This document shows, in pieces, positions 1-5,678 of a DNA stretch of 5,678 nucleotides. Location: NCBI GenBank assembly GCA_013698165.1, contig JACCVN010000064.1, forward strand, positions 1 to 5,678. The letters are read 5' to 3'. Position 1 is the stretch's first letter, and each line of letters begins with the position of its first letter. The DNA comes from Parachlamydiaceae bacterium. Its GTDB lineage: Bacteria > Chlamydiota > Chlamydiia > Chlamydiales > Parachlamydiaceae. The position numbers and the translations under genes are program-made. The notes under the pieces are model-generated. The model was not told the DNA's origin, did not search any database, and was given only the letters and a program-made list of their open reading frames with translations.

Positions 1-1
1 G

Positions 2-616
2 TATAGGGTAATCAAAGATGCGGCGATCCTAGAGCGATTGACGCGGAAAATGCCTGAGCTGCGCCCAGCCCTGGCAGAAGTGCTAAAGCGGTATACTCAA
101 GCGCCATCGGCCATTGAGCTACGCCATATTATGAATGGATACCGCGCCTATCGCCAGCAGCATATTTTGACCGGCAGGGTTGTAGATCCTAGTCAATGGA
201 TGGCTAGCCGCGCGGCTAATGTGCATGTTGAGCAAACAGCGCTAAAAACCGAGACGGCGCTACTTCCACAATCAAAAGTTGCAACGCTTAGCCAGTTGCA
301 AAACGCTGCACAGCAGCTGCATCTTAGCAGCCAAAAACTGCGAGCATGCAGCGCTATCGAATATTTGCGTCCAAAAAATCCGACCACGCCCCATGCGCTT
401 TATCAACTCCGTCAGGAGATCAAACTGCTGCAAAATAGTCTTAGAGAGAGCATGGGAATGATTTCAGAAACAGCCTCACTGCAAGATTGGATCGATTGGA
501 ATCAAGGAACCGAAAAGCAGTGTTACGAAGTCAAAGAACTGGAAAAACGCGTTGCCGAAAAGATGCAAGCCTATCAAGAAGCTGCAGCGCTTTCGGGTGT
601 GTCTGGCAAGCACTCT
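2..616 (+). other. N-terminal helical region of the giant protein, no recognised domain
   Basis: Residues 1-205 precede the ATP-binding domain. They are rich in Gln, Ala, Leu, Glu and Lys with few Gly or Pro, which suggests alpha-helices. Residues about 137-197 (for example VKELEKRVAEKMQAYQEAAA at 176-195) look amphipathic and could form a short coiled coil. No catalytic motif was recognised. As the frame is open at the left edge, this may be the tail of a larger upstream domain. In plant glucan dikinases the catalytic part is also preceded by long accessory regions, but no carbohydrate-binding module is recognisable here. Confidence 0.5.
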
Positions 617-3600
617 TTAGACAATTATGGCAACAAGCATAAAAACAACATCGAACAGGGCGAATTGGTGTCAGCGCTGGATCTGCAAGGAGTTACCGTG
701 CCTTTATCTCAGGGCCTGTCTAGCCAGCAAGTACAGCATTTTTTACAGTCTGTCGCTCCCGAAATTTTTGTGCATTGGCAGCAATTGGCAGTTCTTCACG
801 CCAGCTACAATGAGGCCGCTCCCTTTTTAGAAAATCCAGAAGCGGCGGCGCATCTGAAGGCCATTCAGGATAACATCGAAGTGGCCTTTGCCAAAGCTGG
901 TAGCGATGAGCAAGCCTTTGCAATGCTCGGTCTATCAAAAGAGATTCAAACCTGGCTCTCCGAAATGGCCAAGCAGGGCGCCTACTTGATGGTTCGCAGC
1001 ACCGGCGCTGAAGACAGCCGGAAACATGCCAATGCGGGCGGCAATGAGAGCCCTTGTTACGTAGTACCGATCCAAGCGGCCTTCTGCAAAGCAATTGGCG
1101 TTGTTGTGCGCTCTTATTTTGGCGCAGGTTCACTGCAAAACCGCCTTAATGCTGATCTCAATCCTTTCAAAGAGAAACTAAAACTGGCGGTCACTTCCCA
1201 GGAATTGATCGGCGAGCCGATAGGGGGAACTGAGGACCCAAAGCAAATTCCGATTTCGCTAGTACTGTTTTCCAATGAACCGCTTTATATCGGCAATGAA
1301 AAGTTCCGCGTCATGCGCATCAGCGCCACTTACGGTCACGGTGAAGGCGTTGTTGGAAACAAAGGCATCGCCAGCGATACAGCTTTGATTTTGCAAAGTG
1401 CCTCTCAGCCCGATCAACTCTACGTCCTTTACGATAATCAACTAAAACCTACCCGTCTCGCGCCGGTTAGAGATCAAACTGGCAAGATCACTCTCGAAAA
1501 GATTCCCAATTGCGACGAGATGGCCCAACGCCCTGCATTAAGTAATGAACTGATTCAACGCCTGTACGAATGGGGCGTCATCGGTGAGAAGTTTTTCGAT
1601 GATTTTCCAACCGATATGGAGATCGTGATCAAAGGCAATAAGATCTACCCAGTTCAGGCGCGGCCGATCAATCGTCCTATGCTGCTGCCTACGTACCTTG
1701 ATTTAAAAAAAATCGCTCTAGCGACCTCGACACCTATCACACAAACACTTAGAGGTGAGATGGTCGTTCCGGGATTAGCATCAGTCGTAAAAATTGAGCA
1801 GCCAACAGAAATTTTGCTAGCGGATACCCTTGAAAAGGCTGAAAAGCTCTTTGTCAAAGGGCAGCATAAATTGGTGGTGGTCGCAGAATCTGAACCTGCT
1901 AACTCTCATCCGGTAGTCAACTTCAGCAATCTGGGCATCCCTTGCCTTTACGCTAAAGATTTTGCCAAAATGCAAGATCTGGTAGCCTCCTTGGATGAGA
2001 CTCATCAACTGGCTGTCTGCATGCAATCGGCGACACTTTCCCTCTGGGAAACGAGTAAAGGCGCCATTGATGAATTTACTAGCCGAGGCTTTGTCGTGCA
2101 TCCGGCTAAAGTGGCCATCTCACTGCCTCTTTCGACAACCGTTCTCACGCAAGCTGGCATCGATGCTGACATTCCTCAGGATTTGCAAGATTTACTGCTA
2201 CAAATTAGCAGCACCACGCAGGCGTCAGTAGCTCTTGGGCAGCTCAAAGCATTGCAAGAGCATGCATGGATCAAAACCTTCCACACCCGCCACCTCGAAT
2301 TGGAATTGCAGCTGTCTAACGATCCACGTCTAGAAAAAAGCCTTCGGCCCTTGATCTCCGCCGCTACCGCCCTGAAGGAAAAGCTCACTAAAGCCTTTGT
2401 AGAAGTGCAGGCTCTCATCGAAAAACATCCATCTGAAGGCCCCCTAGAGTTACTACTGCACATCAAAGTATTGGAAACACTGCTCTTTCAAAAGCCTTCG
2501 TCAAACGGCGCCTTGGCGCAGCATTCCATTTTAAGTTTACAAGATAGCTTTATGGCCGCCGATGCCCTGATTGCTTATCAGAAGCAGCTCTCGCACCCGG
2601 CCTATTTTGCCGAATTGCTGCTCGATGGCAGCCAGTCTCCTATTGACAAAGTGTATGAGAGTTGGATGAATTTCCTGTTGAAGTTAGAGCCCATTGCCCA
2701 CCGCACATTGCAAGGTGAATCGACCGGGCTGTCGGCGACCGAAATCGCCAAATTTAAAGCGCTCCTTTATACCCTGCGCAAGGGCGATGTGCTGCCCATT
2801 TTTACGACTTTCATTTTCAGTCCCTTGCACTCTAAGGACCCGATCGAAATCCTACGAACCTTAATTCAGGCAATGCCTTCTGGTGAAGAGCCTTTAATTG
2901 AGAACTTAACGCTTCAAAAGCAAGCAATCCATCAACTTAAAGACGATCTCAGCAAATTCGGCGATTGCAAAACTTTTTCTGACGCCTTTGAGCGCTTGCA
3001 GAAATTAGCGGCCAACTTCCATCCTGACACGCATCCTTGGCTTCAGAAAGAACAGTGGGATGCCCTATCGCTCATCACTCGCAGCATGTCTCTCCGCACC
3101 ATGAATGAGCTAGTCGATCTCTATGATCTGTCTATTAAGGCGATACTTGTCTCCAGTTCACAATACCAAGACAAGGCGGAACAGACGAAACAATTTAAAA
3201 AGATGCTTGGACCCTATCTCCAACTTCTAAAAGGTTGGGCCGGCAGCACTGTTGGAACACATGGCTTTGCTACTCATCAAGATTGGCCGCTTCCCAAATA
3301 CTTAGATATGATTGAGGCGATCTTTAAAGAATTGCCTGATTCCGATCCTAATCAGATGAACCTTACGAATTTTACTGTTTCAGGGGGTACTCTGGGGGCA
3401 GGAACTTTATTTGATCGTGACCTGCCCAGTAGCCTCCACGACGTCTTTTCTTTGATCCACCAAAATCTGATGGCCACTACCTCTGCTCTTACCAAAGAGC
3501 TATTTCCTGTAGATCAAATTAATGCAAGCCAACTGCCTGAGAATTTGAAATTAGCGCTCAGCAATACCGAAAAGATCGGTGGTTTCCGGGTGGGTCAGCC

Positions 3601-5677
3601 GCAACTGATTGGCATAGAGGTGAATCACAAAGAGATTGTATTTCATTATAATGTTCCCCTGAGAAGTCACTCCGGAAAATTTATCATTCGATATAATCGG
3701 CACACTGAGAAACTCAGTATGCAATCACTCTTTTTGGGACCGGCCCGCGATCGTTGGGAACAAAATAAGGAGATTGTGACAATTTTAGATGCGGTTGGGT
3801 TATTGCCCCTCCTTTCCAAGCCCAAATTTTCCGCTTTTGACTTTACCTATACCTCAGATATTACAGATCCGCGCCATCAAGAAACAGCTTTTAAGGAATA
3901 TAAAGTCCTTGCCGAGTTAAGTTTGGCATTCTCCGTTGATGGAATGATCTCCGATTTTGTTAGCAACATCGAAGGCACAGGTCAATTGCACGAAAAGGCT
4001 CTATTTATTATCATCGAAGCTTCAAATACAGTTTTTGGGCGAGCTCTAAAAGGGGCTATTTTCGATGATATGTTGAATCGAAGTTCTAATGAAATTGTCG
4101 CTTTTCTCCAGTTACTATGCAAAAATCCTAGTGAGCGTGCCCAACTAACGGCCATGGATTTAGTAAAAAAACTTGCTGAAAACTCAAAAGTTCTGCCTGT
4201 AGTTATCGCCAAGGCCCAGGAATGGTCAAAAAGCTCAAACTGGCAATTGAGAAAAACGGCCTTAGATGTTTTGCTCCGATTAATTGAAAATGGCAACGGC
4301 CTTTCCGAAGCTAGCATTATTGTGTCCAGGTTAATTAACGATCCTGATAGAACCGTCAGCTATATCGCCTTAACTTTGCAATGGGGATTGGATCGAGCCT
4401 ACAGAATCTCTGAAGCTATCACCATTGCTCAAGAGCAAAGCACTAATTCCGATGTGATGGTACGTCTCGAAGCATTAGACCAATTGATTCAATTATTCGA
4501 TCGTAAGCGAGGCCATGGGATATCCGAGGCTTGCACTATTGCGCAGAGGCTAATCAAAGATCCCGAGATGGACGTCCGAATTAAAGCCTTAGAACTGTTA
4601 ATTCAATTAGTTCGAAATGGCCAAGGTATCCCTGAAGCAATAGCAGCCATCCAGGTGTTGAGCACTGACTCCGCTCAAGGGGTTAGAAATCAAGTCTTAA
4701 TTTTGGCACGTCAATTAATTTACCAAGGCCAAGGTATCTCTGAAGCTATCGCTATTGCTTTGGAGTGGAGTAAAGATTCCCACCATAACTCCCGATATAA
4801 TGCCATAGTGCTATCAGGTGCCATAGTGATGTCAAGTGGATTAATAAATTTAGATCAAGGATTCCCTGAGGCTTACACTATTTTTCATAGGCTTAGCTAT
4901 GATCCAGATATAGATATTCGACATACTGCTTTAGTCCAGTTGATCTCATTACTTAATCAAGGCTATATGAGTAATGTAAAAGATCAAAGCTATGCCATTG
5001 CTGAATTAATCACTTTAGCTCAAGAGCGAAGCAATGACTTCGAATATAAAACTCGAGAATTGGCCATCATATTGATAAAAAAGTTAATTAATGAAGGCTT
5101 CGGTACGTCCGAAGCTTGCCATATCGCGCAGATGCTAAGCAAAGATGTCGATAAGGACATGCAAGTTAAAGCCTTAGAGTTATTGAGGGAATTAGTCGGC
5201 AAAGACCAAGGTATCTCTGCCGCTATCATCATTGCCCAGGAGCGCAGTACTGATTCCGATAGGAATGTACGTCATGCTGCCTTAGAGTTATTTCATCGTT
5301 TAGTTGAAGAAGGGCATGGGATTACAGAGGCTATAGCAGTTGCACAGGAGCGAAGCAGTGATTCCGACATTAGAACGAAAGAATTGGCCCTAATATTGAT
5401 AGGCAAGGTAATTAATCAAGGCCATGGTATGTCTGTAGCTTGCAACATCGCGCAGATGCTAAGCAAAGATGCCTATATTAACATCCGGCTAGGAGTCTTT
5501 GATCTATTGAAGGAATTAGTCGATAATGACCAAGGCATCTCTACAGCGATCACCGTTGCTCAAGAGCTCAGTACTGATGACAATAGTGATATACGCCTTG
5601 CTGCTGTACATTTATTTCAACGCTTAGTTGACAAAGGTCATGGCATTACTGAGGCTATAGCAGTTGCACAGGAGCGA
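2..5677 (+). CDS. Giant multidomain protein: PPDK/PEP-synthase-like ATP-grasp and phosphohistidine domains fused to a HEAT-like repeat solenoid (partial at both ends)
   Basis: The frame starting at base 2 has no stop for 1,892 codons, and every recognisable domain lies in it. No start is assigned: the frame is open at the left edge, and the first in-frame ATGs (base 50, residue 17; base 131, residue 44) have no convincing ribosome binding site and lie in continuous coding sequence. No signal peptide or transmembrane segment was seen, so a cytoplasmic (or secreted effector-like) protein is likely. Domains in order are: helical N-terminus (1-205), PPDK-type ATP-binding domain (about 208-560), swivelling phosphohistidine domain (584-683), unrecognised helical region (690-1080), unrecognised mixed alpha/beta region (1080-1350), and HEAT-like solenoid (1362 to the edge). 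The family transfers the beta-phosphate of ATP to a histidine and then to an acceptor. The acceptor here is unknown because no PEP/pyruvate barrel is visible. The function is inferred from the domains only; the exact family was not recognised. Confidence 0.93.
623..1681 (+). other. PPDK/PEP-synthase N-terminal-type ATP-binding (ATP-grasp) domain
   Basis: Residues about 208-560. The domain opens with NYGNKHKNN (208-216) and GVTVPLSQGLS (230-240), which resemble the GGKxxNL and G(V/I)PVPPGF landmarks of this family. MVRSTGAEDSRKHANAGGNE (330-349) matches the VRSSxxxED...AG signature, with the ATP-phosphate-binding Arg likely R332. GHGEGVVGNKGIASD (445-459) matches the GLGEGVVSG...PD loop. DMEI (538-541) and YPVQARPIN (549-557) match the metal- and nucleotide-binding D-x-E and Q-x-RP motifs, with D538, E540, Q552 and R554 the likely active residues. 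All key positions appear present, so ATP binding and His phosphorylation look possible. Whether it is closer to PEP synthase, PPDK, glucan dikinase or rifampin phosphotransferase cannot be decided by eye. Confidence 0.88.
1751..2050 (+). other. PEP-utilizer swivelling phosphohistidine domain
   Basis: Residues about 584-683 follow the ATP-binding domain at the usual distance. They begin with RGEMVVPGLASV, comparable to the G.x.G.A.G..V start of this mobile domain, and KLVVVAESEPANSHPV (623-638) continues with VNFSNLGIPCL (639-649). This corresponds to the family pattern TGGxT(S/C)HAAIxARxLGIPAV. The candidate phospho-acceptor is H636 (bases 1907-1909), preceded by Ser as in PPDK. The domain ends with LAVCMQSATLSLWE (670-683), resembling the VxVDxxxGxVY end strand. 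The TGG stretch before the His is not conserved (SEPAN instead), and Ala after His is Pro, so the domain is divergent but its core signature remains. Its role in the family is to carry phosphate from the ATP site to a second active site. Confidence 0.75.
2069..3238 (+). other. Long helical linker/acceptor region, unrecognised
   Basis: Residues about 690-1079, placed where PPDK and PEP synthase carry their PEP/pyruvate-binding TIM barrel. I see none of that barrel's landmarks (no GxNDLxQ-like or CGE/CGQ-type motif). The sequence is instead mostly amphipathic helix, for example ATALKEKLTKAFVEVQALIE (788-807) and NLTLQKQAIHQLKDDLSKFG (969-988), with short hydrophobic stretches such as VLPIFTTFIFSPL (930-942) that are too short and too broken to be membrane spans. 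In rifampin phosphotransferase and glucan dikinases other modules supply acceptor specificity, so this region is a candidate for recognising the unknown acceptor. That is inference only. Confidence 0.4.
3239..4051 (+). other. Unrecognised mixed alpha/beta region with Gly-rich motif and beta-strand run
   Basis: Residues about 1080-1350, between the helical region and the repeats. It has a Gly-rich stretch, SGGTLGAGTLFDRDLP (1127-1142), and a run of alternating polar/hydrophobic residues typical of beta-strands: IEVNHKEIVFHYNVPLR (1205-1221), SGKFIIRYNRHTEKLSMQSL (1224-1243). Then come the charged motif GPARDRWEQNKEIV (1246-1259) and FDFTYTSDITDP (1279-1290). This is the only segment after the phosphohistidine domain that looks beta-rich, so it is probably a separate folded domain. 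The Gly-rich piece is not a canonical P-loop (no GK[ST]). No family was recognised, and no function is proposed. Confidence 0.45.
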
Positions 5678-5678
5678 A
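4085..5678 (+). repeat. HEAT-like alpha-solenoid: 14 complete repeats of about 36 residues (108 bp) plus a truncated 15th
   Basis: Unit starts by residue are 1362, 1398, 1434, 1469, 1507, 1543, 1579, 1621, 1666, 1702, 1738, 1774, 1810, 1846 and 1882 (cut by the window). Spacing is 36 residues in most cases, with 35, 38, 42 and 45 in the middle of the array. The consensus is roughly G-I-S-E-A-I-x-I-A-Q-E-x-S, then x-D-S-D-x-x-V-R, then x-x-A-L-E-L-L-x-x-L-V-x-x-G-x. The two predicted helices and the D...VR..AL pattern are those of HEAT/Armadillo-type repeats, which stack into a superhelical binding surface. The first two units (1362-1433) are degenerate; those from 1702 on are exactly 36 residues each. 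Such scaffolds usually bind proteins. The array continues past the right edge, so the total repeat number is unknown. Confidence 0.85.
4997..5678 (+). repeat. Higher-order tandem duplication of 324 bp (three HEAT-like units)
   Basis: Within the solenoid the DNA repeats with a period of 324 bp, not only 108 bp. Exact shared stretches at this offset include 5123-5147 with 5447-5471 (25 bases) and 5327-5354 with 5651-5678 (28 bases, still matching at the window edge). Near-exact ones include the segments around 5021-5030 with 5345-5354 and 5057-5065 with 5381-5389. The unit starting at 5213 against that at 5537 is about 76% identical by hand count. At protein level the pattern is a repeating triplet of an AQMLSKD unit followed by two AQE(R/L)S-type units. 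This points to growth of the array by three-unit duplication in the past, followed by divergence. Confidence 0.8.

Noticed and set aside
50..133. In-frame ATG codons at 50 and 131 as possible gene starts
   Set aside because: The upstream bases show no convincing Shine-Dalgarno sequence, and coding character is unchanged from base 2, so the true start is more likely outside the window.
720..1133. 137-codon open frame on the - strand opposite the ATP-binding domain
   Set aside because: It lies wholly opposite the conserved VRSTGAED-containing coding sequence. Its translation is rich in Arg, Cys, Trp and Leu without recognisable motifs, as expected of a shadow frame in GC-rich coding DNA.
2789..2827. 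Hydrophobic stretch VLPIFTTFIFSPL as a transmembrane segment
   Set aside because: It is only about 13 residues long, contains two prolines and is flanked by ordinary helical soluble sequence.
3380..3428. Gly-rich SGGTLGAGT as a P-loop nucleotide-binding site
   Set aside because: It lacks the GK[ST] ending of a Walker A motif and no Walker B partner was seen nearby.
3982..4317. 111-codon open frame on the - strand opposite the start of the solenoid
   Set aside because: The + strand frame is continuous and carries the repeat pattern here. The antisense product is low in structure and has no recognised motif or ribosome binding site.
5020..5232. 70-codon open frame on the - strand within the repeats
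   Set aside because: It is the complement of HEAT-like repeat coding sequence and would repeat only because the + strand repeats.
4085..5678. Periodic sequence as a possible CRISPR array or intergenic satellite
   Set aside because: The period is 108 bp (multiple of three), variation follows codons, no stop interrupts the frame and there is no short-repeat/unique-spacer structure. It encodes protein repeats.

Overview
The window lies entirely inside one very long protein-coding gene on the + strand. Frame 2 is open from base 2 to base 5677, giving 1,892 codons with no stop. Neither the true start nor the stop codon is in view, so the whole protein is longer than 1,892 residues. No second gene, intergenic gap, RNA gene, promoter, terminator, insertion sequence or CRISPR array was seen. 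The open frames on the other strand and in the other + frames look like shadows of this gene.

Layout (residues numbered from the first codon seen): 1-205 is a mostly helical, unrecognised N-terminal part. Residues about 208-560 are a nucleotide-binding domain of the pyruvate phosphate dikinase / PEP synthase / glucan water dikinase type (ATP-grasp), with its key residues apparently intact. Residues about 584-683 are the matching swivelling phosphohistidine domain, with a candidate phospho-acceptor His at 636. Residues about 690-1080 are long, helical and unrecognised. Residues about 1080-1350 are a mixed region with a Gly-rich motif and a run of beta-strands, also unrecognised. From about 1362 to the window end is an alpha-solenoid of 36-residue HEAT-like repeats: 14 complete units and a cut 15th. 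The last part shows a higher-order 324-bp (three-unit) duplication pattern.

The reading is that the front half is an ATP-to-histidine phosphotransfer machine and the back half is a repeat scaffold likely to bind a protein or other partner. The PEP/pyruvate-binding barrel that follows the His domain in PEP synthase and PPDK is not recognisable. The final phosphate acceptor is therefore unknown and need not be pyruvate. Glucan/phosphoglucan dikinases and rifampin phosphotransferase are known precedents for such barrel-less enzymes.

The organism is clearly bacterial-type coding DNA of medium GC. GC is visibly higher in the dikinase half and lower in the repeat half. A giant dikinase-like/HEAT protein of this style would fit an intracellular, protist-associated bacterium such as an environmental Chlamydiota or a Legionella-like organism. 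That assignment is a low-confidence impression, not something the sequence proves.
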